Source: Humulus lupulus
Lineage: Eukaryota; Streptophyta; Magnoliopsida; Rosales; Cannabaceae
Reading direction: 5' to 3'
Length of the DNA: 64,000 nucleotides
Assembly (NCBI RefSeq): GCF_963169125.1
Contig: NC_084798.1
Coordinates: forward strand, 100,457,970 to 100,521,969
This document shows positions 1 to 10,893 of this stretch, piece after piece. Made by a program: the position numbers and the translations under genes. A model generated the notes under the pieces. That model saw only the letters and a program-made list of their open reading frames with translations. It ran no database searches and was not told where the DNA came from. Each line of letters opens with the position of its first letter. Position 1 is the first letter of the stretch.

Positions 1-2250
1 ATTTGATTATTTGATGTGTTTGAATAATTGGATGGGTTTTCACATTTATATGAAACATATTGATTGTATGTGATTATTAGCCATTTTTAGGTTATTTTGT
101 TGTGTTTTCTATGCTATTATTTTATGTAAAACATGTTAAAAATTAATTAGAAAATAGTTTTTGTTTGAAAAATTGCTCAAAAAAAATTTTTGAAATTTTT
201 TTGCCTGGCTGACCATGTGCGCGAGCACCCGTGCGCACCGCCCAGCCACCCGGGTACTGTTCATTCATTTTTTTTTATTAAAGCAAATTATTTATTTATA
301 ATCCAAGCCAAAAATATCAGATTTGTTTTTGTATTTAAAAATATTATTTAAAATAAGATATTCTTGTTAGTTGAGATTTAAATAATTAGATATTTTCTAT
401 AAAAATTCAAATTCAAATTTCAAAATAGACTAACAACTTAATTTTAAATCGTTTAATCTATTAAAATTTTAGAATTAAGATATCAGATATTTAAGATATG
501 TTCTTTTAAATTCTAGATATTTTTATTAAATCTTTATTTGAAAATATAAATATCTTTTTATTCTATAGTTTTTAATATTTAAATTATTTGAAATTTGAAT
601 ATTGTTAGTTAGATATTTGTATGGATATTTGAATTTGATTAACTATTTTGATATATTTTATGGATATTTTATGATATTTTAAATGGTTAAAATATTTGCT
701 TATAGTTGTAACAACACAAGATATTTTTGAAAAACAGTTAAGATATTGATTTTAAAATTTAAAATTAGTTAAATTTGTAAAATATCATTTTTTTTCAAGC
801 AATTAATAAAATATTTTTTTAATAAATGGGATTTAAATTAACTTTCGTTAATTGTTGATAAATCCTATTTAAATTAAATTAATAATTTTTTGTCAAATTA
901 ACCTAAAACGAAGTTGATTGTTGATAAATAAAATTTAAATTAATTATTGTTAATTGTTGATAAATTTAATTTAAATTGACTTGATTTTTGTAAAAATTTA
1001 ATTAATTTGAATTTTTTGATAAATTCTAGATAATTAATTGTGGTATTTTTACAAATTAAATAAATTGTGGTATTTTTGCATAAATTCATAGAATTGCTCA
1101 TATAGTAACATGATTAGGCCCATCCAATTATAACATGTTTGTTTGCACTATATGTGGTATTTTTGCAATTGGGCTTAGATGCATATGGTGGCCCATATGT
1201 TTGTTAGATATATGGATTTTACCAAAAAAATATTCATAAAATGATAGATTTTATTTGGGTCCATTAGAAAATGTAAAGTTTAAATTCTTCTTTTGTGGGT
1301 GATTTCACTTGTGAATGCCCATTTTCTTTGCATGACTATAGTGGGCCTAATCAATTAATAACAATTAATAAAACAAATGTTTAAATTCTTGTCTTTTGGA
1401 CCTTGTATGGAAGATTGGGGGCATTTGTAGTGGGAACGACATACTGGACCCTACCCTCCTCCATTCAAGCCTAATTGTTAAGGTCCATTTACCTAAGTTG
1501 GAATTAAATGTATAGGTTCATTATATTAGTTAAACCTAAATATTGATTAGCAACAAATTAATTCTAAATTAATTGAATTTTTTTCAATGTGACACTCTAG
1601 AATTAATAGGAAATTATAGGACTTTGTTTTTAAAAATTTAATCTTCTTCAAATTTTTGGAGGACCAGTCATTAATTTTCGAAAAATAATAAAAATACTAA
1701 TTTTTAATTTTATAATGAGCTCATTTTACGATTTACATTCAATCTCCACCATTGGTTTAACAACGTCAATAGCTTAATGGGGCCTCGAGGCGCTTTGATT
1801 CGTCCCCCTACGGAAGGTGTTCATTAGTTATTTTGACAAGGTTAGATCTCGAAAGATAGATAATTATAGGTCAAATTCTACTAGACTCACCCCTACGTTG
1901 ACTACTGAGACTAAATCTATGATTATCAAAACCGTGGGTCTAGCCCATAAAATAAAAGATTTTGTTTTCTTATTTCGATCGAATAGTAGGTTGTTAATAG
2001 TGGTGTCCATTATTAAATGAGTTTACAACTCTATTTAACTAGTGGTATTTTTTACTCTCGCCAACCGGGACAAGGATATCATAGATTAGTTAAAAACCTA
2101 AAGAAGTAGAGATATGATTCTTTTTTATATTTTTTCTCATATTTTACATATTTTTTATATATGTTTTGCTATTTCCATAAATTTTGTGAATAGAAGTTTT
2201 ATTGAGCATATGTGATTGATTTCTATTTTATTGGTAATTTGTGTATAATT
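1..2250 (+). other. copia element 5' leader (AT-rich, non-coding)
   Basis: No gene is visible. The stretch is very AT-rich apart from a short GC-rich patch at about 199-258. It ends in a block at 1740-2100 that includes the string gtccccctacggaag just before a copia gag start. The second copia leader (30786-32876) has the same architecture: AT-rich DNA, a GC-rich patch, AT-rich DNA, then gtccccctaaggaag and gag. I therefore read this as the long untranslated leader of a copia element whose LTR and primer site lie left of the window. Scattered short ORFs here look like chance. Confidence 0.6.
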
Positions 2251-2762
2251 ATGGCTGTGTCTACTCCCATCCTTTCTCAACTTTCGATGGAGAAACTCAC
2301 TGGAGAAAACTTCCTTAAATGAAAGAAAAACATCAACATTGTGTTGATTGGTGACAACTCCAAGTTCGTCATGACTGAGGAATCCCCTGAAGTTCCAGTT
2401 AAAGGAGCTACCAAGTCTGTGAGGGACAAGTATGAGCGTTGGCAGGCGGCTAACAACAAGGTGAGGTACTACATGTTGACTAGTATGGTCGACACTCTCA
2501 GGACAAAGATGGAGAATGTCGAGACATCCTACGAAATCATGGATCAGCTCCAAGACATGTTTGGTGCCAAGTCAGTGCCAACTCGTTTTGAAGCCACCAA
2601 GAAATATGCCAATGCTCGAATGGCTCCTTCTCAACATGTTCGTGATCACCTGATCAAGATGACAAACTACTTTCAGAAAGCTGATCTGCATGGAGCCATA
2701 ATAGAAGAGGAAACTCAAGTTGGCTTAATCCTCAACAGTCTTTCTCCAACTTTTCTCGTAAC
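2251..2762 (+). pseudogene. gag: copia gag, 5' part, truncated
   Basis: The reading frame opens at ATG 2251 (MAVSTPILSQLSMEKLTGENF), a typical copia Gag N-terminus. It continues with W-x-x-A-N-N-K-V and the segment LEDMF-like (LQDMFGAKS) of the copia gag (UBN2-type) domain, up to S-P-T-F. One in-frame TGA at 2320-2322 falls where the family has tryptophan (TGG to TGA). At 2762/2763 the homology stops abruptly and minus-strand family A integrase DNA begins, so the zinc knuckle and all of pol are missing. Gag would form the particle around element RNA. This copy cannot make it. Confidence 0.8.
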
Positions 2763-4359
2763 TCAGGTCTTTCTAAAGTGCTATCGTATCATACTTGAGG
2801 ACGTGAGATGGGTGTGACACATATCTATGCAGCATGGAAATGTGAAACACATTATGGCTATCTACTAGAGCTGGTGGTAGGGCTAATCTATATGCAACTG
2901 TTCCCACCTTGTCCAATATCTCAAAAGGAGCTACAAACCGGGGACTAAGTTTGCCTTTCTTCCTAAACCGCTTCACTCATTTCATAGGAGATATCTATAA
3001 GAAGACTTGATCTCTGAATTTATATTCCACATCTCGCCACTTGGCATCCGCGTAACTCTTTTGTCGACTCTGAGCAGTGAGCATACGCTTTCTAATCAGC
3101 GCCACTGCACCCTGAGCCTCTCTAACAGCTTCGGGTCCAAGAAGTTGTCTTTCTCCTACCTCGTCCCAATGTAACAACGATCAACACTTCCTTCTATAAA
3201 GTAAGTCATAGGGTGCCATACAAATCGTTGTCTGGTAGCTATTATTGTCGAAGGATTCTATAAGTGGAAAATACTTACTCCATGATCCTCCGAGGTCCAG
3301 TACACAAGCGCGCAAGATATCTTCTAAAATCTGTATGGTATGCTCAGACTATCTGTCGGTGTGAGGATGAAATATCATGCTAAGACTTAGCTTGGTAACC
3401 ATGGCTTGCTGCAAGCTTCCCCAAAATCTCGATGTAAACGCTGATCCTCTATTTGATACTATGGTCTTTGGGATTCCATGCAGTCATACTATTTCTCGAA
3501 CATAAATGTTTGCGTACTGGTCAGTAGTATACGTAGACTTGATAGGCAGGAAGTAAGCTGACTTGGTGAGTCTATCTACCACAACCTAAGTAGAGTCGTG
3601 CTTCTTATTTGTTCATGGCAATCCTATCATGAAGTCCATGGTAATATCGTCCCACTTCCATTCTGGAATACTAAGCAGTTGCAATAAGCCTGCGAGTCGT
3701 TGATGTTCCATTTTTACTTGCTGTCATATAAGGCATTTGGACACATATTCTGCTACGTCTTTCTTCATTCCCAGCCACCAATATAGTGCCTTAAGGTTGT
3801 GAGTCATCGTGGTCGACCCCTGGTGAACTGAGTATGGGATAGTGTGTGCCTCTTCTAAAATCTTCATCTTAATTGCATAATCATTTGGCACACACACCCG
3901 TCCTTTATATCTCAAGAACCCTTGTCCTGATATAAAGAAATCTGTAATCTTGCCTTCTTTGACTGCAGCCATATGCGATACTAATGTGTCATCATGCCCT
4001 TGCTCAATCCGTATATCTTCTAATAGACTTGACAGGATGGACAAGTTAGCCAGTTGACCAATGACTATCTCTATTCCAGCATTAATCAACTCTTGCTGAA
4101 GTGGCTTTTCTATTCTGGATAACGCTGCTAAATTTCTGTAACTCTTTTAGCTTAACGCATATGCAACTACACTCACATTTCCTGGGTGGTATAGGATTTC
4201 ACAGTCATGATGTTTTACTAGTTGTAACCACATGCATTGCCTCATGTTGAGCTCTTTCTGTGTGAAGAAATACTTTAACCTGTAGTGGTCCATATAAATC
4301 TCACACCATTCTCCATAAAGATAGTGGCGCCAGATTTTCAATGCAAAGACCACCGCTGC
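2763..4359 (-). pseudogene. pol: family A RNase H end and integrase (pseudogene)
   Basis: This resumes the RNase H directly left of the solo LTR (FALKIWRHYLYGE, FFTQKELNMRQ, ILYHPG, ending VVAYALS where the family has ADALS). The integrase follows from about 4089: zinc-binding segment (H...H...C, the second C pair mutated to a stop), VVVDRLTKSAYF with the first catalytic Asp, and VSNRGSAFTSRFW where the second catalytic Asp is Asn. It then shows LLHWDEVGERQLLGPE and GKLSPRF-PFEIL near the C-terminus. Stops recur at 3722, 3605 and elsewhere. It ends in VLKYDTIAL at about 2773, just before the junction with copia gag. Confidence 0.85.
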
Positions 4360-4529
4360 TGTTATCCCCAAAAATTGGAGATCGATGACGTGGCAATAGA
4401 GGTGACAAGTGGCATGGAATAGTTGGCGATCTGGCTTAGTAGGAGCCCAGTACATCAGTGAAGAGTTTAGACTGCTTGAGGGATGTCATAACCAAGCCAA
4501 GTGCACCCAAGGAAAGTACTTGGGCTAGG

Positions 4530-4935
4530 GTGTGCCTGGTCGGACCTTGGTCCAAGGAAAGCATGTGATCGAACCTTGGTCCGAGGAGCCCCAAGAGGTC
4601 CCGTCGGACCTTAGTCCGAGGAGTCCAAGTGATTCTCGGACCCTAGTACGAGGAGAGCCAAGATGTGGCTTGGACCTTGATCTGAGGAGGCCAAGGGAGA
4701 GTGTGGCTCGGACCTAGTCCGAGGAGAGCCAAGATGTGGCTCGGACCTTGATCCGAGGAGGCCAAGGGAGATGTGGCTCGGACCTAGTCCGAGGAGAGCC
4801 AAAGGTGTGGCACTCCAAGTGGTCCGGTCGGACCATGATCTGAGGAGAAGCCCCATGAGATGTGGCTCGGACCTTGGTCCGAGGAGAGATTAGAGGTGTG
4901 CTCGGACCTTTGTCCGAGGAAAAGTCCAAGGAGTA
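4530..4935 (+). repeat. degenerate tandem array of GGACC..GGTCC palindromes in T LTR
   Basis: About ten copies of a 30-60 bp unit built around CGGACCTTGGTCCGAGGAG. A clear inverted repeat is 4866-4883 (arms CTCGGACC/GGTCCGAG). It lies in the upstream (U3) part of the LTR, before the TATA box at 5232. The same motif in reverse orientation recurs inside the gag-only element at 35070-35600. Overlapping ORFs on both strands here are by-products of the repeat. Confidence 0.85.
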
Positions 4936-5231
4936 TGGTCCATATGCATGTGTTCAGCATGCATATGTCCGACCAGCACTTATGTGTGTCCAGCATGCAT
5001 GTGTTCGACCAGAAGAAGATATTCATCAAACAAATGGACCAGACTACGTCAAATTCCCAGAAACAGCTTCAGCAAGAATCGGTCTTGGCACGCGCGGGAA
5101 TCTCTCATTCTTCCCACAAATTGGGGGTTTTGTTACATTTTGAATGTTTTTTGTAATTTAAATGTTATAAATATAATATGAGTAATAAAATATCCCGATC
5201 CTAAGGGGATATCAGTTTCTGGTCCCAAGCC

Positions 5232-5239
5232 TATAAATA
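5232..5239 (+). promoter_or_regulatory. TATA box of T-family LTR
   Basis: TATAAATA in the context AAGCCTATAAATAGAGGG, about 870 bp into the LTR and conserved in the related LTRs (minus strand near 34098 and 39398). This is the likely Pol II promoter of the family. Transcription would start some 25-35 bp downstream. Assigned by position and sequence only. Confidence 0.6.
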
Positions 5240-5575
5240 GAGGGTTAATGGGATCAGAAAGAGGACTTTTGGCAATTTGAGATTTGGTCTGAGTTCTAGA
5301 GAGAGAAAGTGCATTTTCCTTGAGGGAGAACCTTTTTTGTATTCCTATTTACATTGAAGAAACTCAGTTGACACTGGTTCATCTGATCTTGACGGTAGAT
5401 AAAGTAATAAAATCTCTAAGTGGATTAGGCTATTACCGACTGAACGGGGCTGAACCACTATAAAATCTTGTGTGTTATTTACTTTTCTTGATTAAACTGT
5501 CTGTGTCGTTTAAATTCTCTTGAAGGTTTGTCGTTATTGATGTTCTCACGTCGTTGGCTAAAAACACAGTCAACA

Positions 5576-7256
5576 GCTGCCAACTCCATATCATGTGTTG
5601 GATAGCGTTGCTCGTATTCCTTTAGTTGCATTGAGGCGTAGGCCATCACTTTCATTTTGCATTAGCACACAACCAAAACCTTGCTTCAACGCATCACAGT
5701 ATACTACAAACTTGTCGTTGGGTGTCGGTATACAAAGTACTGGTGTTGAGCATAACTTATCCTTGAGCAACTAGAAGCTCTCTTGACAGCTATCCGTCTA
5801 GTTGAACTTTTGTTGTTTCAAGGTTTAGTTAGTGAGCGGGGTGGCAATCTTAGAAAAGCCTTCTACAAATATCCGACGATAGCCTGCTAACCCGAGAAAA
5901 CTTATAACTTTTGACACATTCTTAGGTCTTGGCCAATCCTTCACAGCGTCTATCTTAGCTTGGTCTAATGTGAATCTATCTTTGGATACTATATGGACGA
6001 GGAACGCTACTTGCAAAAGCCAAAATTTGCACTTCTTAAACTTGGCATAAGTTGATGCTCCTTCAGTCGCAGCATAGTCAATCTTAAATGTTCCTCGTGC
6101 TCGACTTCATCCTTGGAGTACACCAAAAATATCGTCGATGAATAGTACGATGAATTTGTCCAAGTAATCCTTGAAAACCCGACTCATTAAATCCATAAAT
6201 GCGGTCGAAGCGTTGGTAAGACCAAAAGACATAACTAGAAACTCACAATGTCCATATCAAGTTATGAAAGTTGTCTTTGGTATATCCTCTTCCCGTACCT
6301 TAAGCTGGTGATAATCGGACCGTAGATCAATCTTAGAAAGCACAGTCGCTCCTCGGAGTTGATCAAATAATTCGTCGAACTGGTGTAGCGGGTACTTATT
6401 CTTTATTGTCACCTTGTTCAACTCGTGGTAATCTATACACATTTGCATTCTTCCATCATTTTTCTTCACAAATAGAACTGGTTCTCCCCGTGGAGAATGG
6501 CTTGGTCTGATGAAACCCAAATCTAAGAGTTCTTGTAACTACTTTTTTAACTCCTTGAGTTCAGTAGGTGCCTTCCGGTATGGTGCCATGGAGATGGGGC
6601 TCGGTTCCTGGTACTAGTTCGATTGTGAAGTCAATTTCCCGAGCAGGCGGTAACCCTGGGGAGCATTCAAGAAATATCTCTGGAAATTTCTTTATAACGC
6701 GGATGTCTCCATCCAATAGTGGTGTTTCTTTTGCCACATCCATGATGCTTGCTAAGAATGGGTGATATCCTTTCTGTATCATCCTCGGAGCTTTGAGAGC
6801 TGAGATAAGCGGTGTTCGTAGTCCTGAAACCTTACCCATAACACATAGTTTGTAACCGTCGGGAGTTTCGAATGTCACTTGCTCATGTCTATAATCGATG
6901 GTTGCATCATGCCTTGCTAGCCAACCCATGCCTAGTATTACATCGAAGTCCTTGATCTCTAGCTCTATCAAGTCTCCTTCTAGTTTTGTGCCCTCGATTT
7001 TGATCGCTACTCCTAGTACTATTTGTGATGATAGGAAGACTTTTCCCAAAGGCAATTCTGTCACAAACTTAGTTCTAAATCTTTCACAAGGTTTGTCTAA
7101 TTTCTCTATCATTCTTAACGAGATATATGAGTGTGTTGCTCCCGAATCAAACAATACTGAACATATATTATTGAGGATAGGAAGCTGACCTATGACTACT
7201 TTGTTACTAGCTTTGGCTTCTCCCTGGTTCAAGGCAAAGACTCTATTCGGAACCAT
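5576..7256 (-). pseudogene. pol: family A protease, reverse transcriptase, start of RNase H (pseudogene)
   Basis: The protease is open from 7256 to 6561 with an intact active-site motif LFDSGATHSYIS and the flanking ILGMGWL. A frameshift near 6560 precedes the RT, which continues to about 5830: [23 protein letters not shown] and [13 protein letters not shown] are recognisable. The FIDDI catalytic block near 6130 is readable only with a further frameshift. After 5820 the reading frame is riddled with stops and leads into RNase H. The segment is cut at 5575/5576 by the inserted solo LTR. Protease would process Gag-Pol and RT would copy the RNA. Only the protease stretch is still open. Confidence 0.85.
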
Positions 7257-8432
7257 CTTGTTGTCCCTATTTTCTTCTTGTTTAAGTTATGGACATTCTT
7301 TCTTCCGATGTCCTTCCTAGCCACAGTTGTAACAAACTTTGGTGTTTGCTCAACACTCCCCACGATGTCTTTTCTGACACTTGGAGCACTGCGGGTATTC
7401 TACATAACCCGACCTATTACTTCCATTATTTGTATGTGCTCTTTTGTCATTGTCGGCCTGCTTACTATCAGCATGCTTCCTTTTCTGGCCATTATTGTGC
7501 TGGTGGTTGTTGTTTTGGTTTCGACCATTCTGAGTCTGATTCTACTGCTTGGGTTCAGACTTGCTGGCCTCCTCCTTACTAACATTTTCTTGGAGTCTTT
7601 CCACCTCTATAGCCATCTCTAGAGCATCAGCGTAAGAGGTGGTTCCAGGATTGTCCATCTTGACACCGAGCTCAATCTTGGGTCTGAGTTCCATGGTGGA
7701 CTTGGTAACCCTCAAGAAATCGGTTGGGACAAACTCTGGCTAGAACTTTTCTAGTCGATCGAATTGTCAAGCGTACTCGACTACTGCAAATTGTCCTACT
7801 TTAGACTGGCAAATTCTTCCACCCTCGTAGTGAGAACAGGCGAGTTGTAATACTTTTTGTGAAACAACTCAACAAATCTAGCCCAAGTCATGGTGGCGAC
7901 GTCATGAGTTTGTTGTACTAAATCCCACCAGATTCTAGAATCCTTTTTTCAGAAGAGACGAAACACAGGATATGTGATCTGCGTTGCCGAGGTTCATGTG
8001 TACTAGGATCGGCTCTACATTTTTTAGCCATTCATCTGCCTCAAATAGGTTAGTAGTCCCTTCAAAGTTTTAAGCGTGCTACTTACGACAATGCTTATAG
8101 ATTAGCTCTATGTACTCATCTGGATAAGGCGCATAGTTCACCATCGGCCATCCCCCACGTGGACCTACTTCCTGGGGTGATTGAGCCGCTGGCTGAGGCT
8201 GCGGTTGTGGCTGGGGCTGAGTTTGTTGTCGTTGTTGCTGGAGCAGTTCTTACACTTGTTGACGTAGTCAGACAATCTCAGTAGTGTTGTCCACAGGTGG
8301 TGGTGCATTCCTATTGGCAGCAGCAGTAGTTGTAGCATGTGTTCCCCTTCTTCAGACTAGAGGGGCTTCATTAGTCTCGTTGGTGGTGCTGGGGGCATTG
8401 GTTTTCCTGCGTGCAGACCTTCGTAACGACAT
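7257..8432 (-). pseudogene. gag: family A gag (pseudogene)
   Basis: Gag starts at 8432 (MSLRRSARRKTN). It has a Gln/Pro-rich linker (about 8250-8160), then a retrotransposon gag domain with W-L-K-N-V-E-P, S-R-I-W-W-D-L and MTWARFVELF. Two zinc-knuckle modules sit near 7380-7280 (C-x2-C...C and CYNCG-like, ending H-R-K-K-E-C-P). It runs in frame into pol with no gag stop other than mutations. The frame is broken by at least eight stops and a frameshift near 7950. Many stops fit CAG to TAG, CAA to TAA or CGA to TGA changes when compared with the plus-strand copy at 49188. Gag would bind and package element RNA in the cytoplasm. This copy is dead. Confidence 0.85.
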
Positions 8433-8980
8433 CTTTAGCAAAGTTCTAACAGTTGAGAAAACACATTAGAACTTACCATAATAGGTTCAAATGGCAAAAA
8501 CTTATTCTAAGCATACATAACTCGGACCTATCAGTTATGCTTTGTTATGCAAAATTATGTAACCTTTCTTTATAATTATGGTGTGTTTCTATACTTAGAA
8601 AGATAAGCCATCTTTATTATTTTCTACGTTTGTTTCTAACCATCCTATATGACTTAATTCTCAGGCTCGAAACTCGTTGTTGTTCCAAAGTTAACCATAT
8701 TGAGGGACGGCTGGGATCAATGAAATCGTTCCCACTACTATGGCCCCCTAAACTCTCAATGTAGAACCTGGTCCATTGATTTGTATCCACCCTCATCGAA
8801 CTCAGTCATTATTTATTTATACCAAATTTATTATGATTGTAAAAAGAAAATCAAACTCATACATGTCATTCAAAAATAACAACTTTATTCATTTGGAAAA
8901 AGATTTTCACTAAGTACAATCATAAATTCAAATAATAAATAAATAAATTAATAAAGAAACTATACTAAAAATAACTACGG
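8433..8980 (-). other. family A leader, deleted form (no primer site, no leader ORF)
   Basis: It matches the DNA between leader ORF and gag in other A copies (for example 48650-49187 and 24085-24390). It includes the GGCTCGAAACTCGT block near 8670 and the AT-rich stretch 8820-8980. At 8980/8981 it meets the LTR end with no TTGGTATCAGAGC primer site and no leader ORF, both present in the copies at 24391-25008 and 48031-48649. No coding sequence is visible. Confidence 0.7.
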
Positions 8981-10879
8981 TGTAAAGACCCAACTACTCT
9001 AGACTTTGGACCATTAACAAAAACTATACATAGACACTAATCATTAATAACACTTACAAGTGAAATGATCATAACTTTATTAAAAACTTGTAAAAACAAA
9101 TGTTAAACTTACATAAAACTCAAAGTAGGATATGGGATCTCATTGTTTTAAAATCAAAACATAACATAATTGTAACTAAAAGAGATTACATAAATAAGTG
9201 CAGAAAAATACACATAAAACCATAAGAAAAGACTTCATCCTTGAATCGAAACTCTTGGCTCTTTGACTCCATTCCGCCTCAATACACATTCCCCAAGCTT
9301 CCAAGAACCTTTCCTGCCACTAAAGCTATTTTCCTGTACATATAAACAAAAAGGAGTGAGCCTAATGCCCAGCAAGGAAAATCTAACATATAACCATATA
9401 CATAAAATTCATAATGTAACATAAAACATATCATAACACCTATGTCACATACATACTATAATGGCCATTATTACTTGGGGTCCCATAAACTAAACAAGTC
9501 ATATGCCCATTAGATTAGTGGGGCTTGCTAGCTAAGCAAGTCATATTCCCAGAATCTATTTGGGGCTTGTTAGTTGTATAGGTCATATGACCAAGTCTAC
9601 AAACATACTTATCATAGAATATTACATAACAAAAAATCATAAGATAACAAATAAAATCATAGAACACATAAATCCTATCCTATTTTCCTTACCAAAATTA
9701 CCGGGATATGAGGACAGAGTTGGGACTTTGGAACACTCCTAAAAACCATTTATAACACGGTGAGTATATTGAAGAAAATGGATGAAAGTGATGAAGGAAC
9801 TATACCATCAAAATACACTTACCAAGAATCTTATGCTCAAGAACTTAGATTTCCTAACCAAGAATAAAGAATAAGGTTAGAATGTTGAGTAGAAGACTAT
9901 GAGAACTTTAAAGAAAATAATACCAATTGAACTAGAGTTTGGAAATACCTTGAAGACTTATATGACCAATCTAAACCTTGAACCGAAATGTGAATAAACC
10001 TTACTTCCCCAAGTGTTTGGTAAGCTTATAGTGATCAAGCTTATGATCCCCAACCCAAGTGTTTACACTCTCACAATAACCTAGCAACTTGCAGCCTCTG
10101 AACTTAGCTTGAAGAATGAATAAATGGATGGGCACTAGGTCCTATTTATAGAGTTTAGGAATGAAAATATCTTCATTTAACTTGAATAAAAATAATGGCT
10201 TTTTAAGTGAAAAACATTTGAATTATCGTTCAGTAGAGGCTGAAGACTCGTTCAGAAAGATGCTGGACTTATCAAGAGGTTGAAGATTTGAATGGAGAAC
10301 ATTTTCAAAATGTTTCAAAATGCCCTGAAGGAGGCGATATATCGCCTGGGCCAGTATGCCTGAGGCAATCGTGCAACGTTTCGTGTTTTTCGTATCTTCG
10401 TGCTGCGATATATCGCCCCCTATAGCTGCGATATATCGGCATACGCTGAATATTTAAACACGAAATTACACATTTTTAGCTTAATTTGAATTGAGTAAAC
10501 AACCTTGACTAAGCCCTCTAATGTTTTCAAAGCTGCTGACTGACCCAAGGATATTCAAATTTTAACCTTAATAAATTTATTCCTCAAAATACTTAATCAT
10601 TATTAAACATACACATGACATGTGCTATTATCTTATTGGGTCTTATATAAACCTTATAATATAATAAATATTACCCTCAATATCAGTCATATTATTCAAA
10701 CCTTAGGTTAAAATTAATATTCTTAAACTATAGGTTAAACTTAGAAAATCTACAAGTGTTACTATGAGTGTCCAATTAAATCCCGGTCTGAACCAAAAAA
10801 CCACAGTCATAACAATAATACTACTATTAATATTATACTACTATCTAACTTAGCTAAGTAAAGTTCTTTGAACTCTACA
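8981..10879 (-). mobile_element. family A LTR
   Basis: Complete LTR, 1,899 bp: plus-strand ends TGTAAAGACC and GAACTCTACA. It is flanked on the right by a polypurine tract (minus strand TAGTAGGGGAGAAT, 10880-10893) and on the left by a gag leader. It is therefore the 3' LTR of the integrase fragment at 10894-12361 and at the same time sits where the 5' LTR of the 2763-8980 element should be. It contains GGCGATATATCGCC palindromes (10333-10346, and variants to 10440) and a TATA-like CTATTTATAGAG (minus strand TATAAATAG) near 10141. Short ORFs inside it are not supported. Confidence 0.85.
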
Positions 10880-10893
10880 ATTCTCCCCTACTA
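10880..10893 (-). other. polypurine tract of family A element
   Basis: On the minus strand TAGTAGGGGAGAAT lies immediately before the LTR start TGTAGAG. It follows the GAGGACGAAATT-type sequence that ends many plant gypsy pol regions. This is the expected plus-strand priming site for reverse transcription. Confidence 0.8.

Larger units (their letters stand above)
4360..5575 (+). mobile_element. T-family solo LTR with 5 bp target duplication
   Basis: The block begins TGTTATCCCC and ends CACAGTCAACA, matching both ends of the LTRs at 33721-34839 and 39019-40495 in reverse orientation. GCTGC lies directly outside each end (4355-4359 and 5576-5580), a clean 5 bp target-site duplication. There is no internal sequence, primer site or polypurine tract. 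It therefore arose by recombination between the two LTRs of a complete insertion. It sits inside family A RNase H coding sequence and is younger than it. Length 1,216 bp. Confidence 0.95.
2763..8980 (-). mobile_element. family A Ty3/gypsy (Tekay/Del-like) element, gag-pol, no own 3' LTR
   Basis: Read on the minus strand this runs leader (8980-8433), gag (from 8432), protease, RT, RNase H and integrase, and stops at 2763 before the expected chromodomain and 3' LTR. Two zinc knuckles in gag, the DSGATH protease and the integrase tail are typical of plant chromovirus-type gypsy elements. The pol is split by a T-type solo LTR at 4360-5575. Upstream it abuts the LTR at 8981-10879. The leader is deleted: the LTR end sits directly against DNA that in other copies lies about 550 bp further in, so the primer site and leader ORF are gone. 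Confidence 0.85.

Noticed and set aside
1817..2020. 67-codon ORF in the copia leader
   Set aside because: No homology or context, and the matching leader region near 32300 has no such frame.
4532..5156. Overlapping ORFs on both strands near 4.5-5.2 kb
   Set aside because: They run through the palindromic LTR repeat, which lacks stops on either strand.
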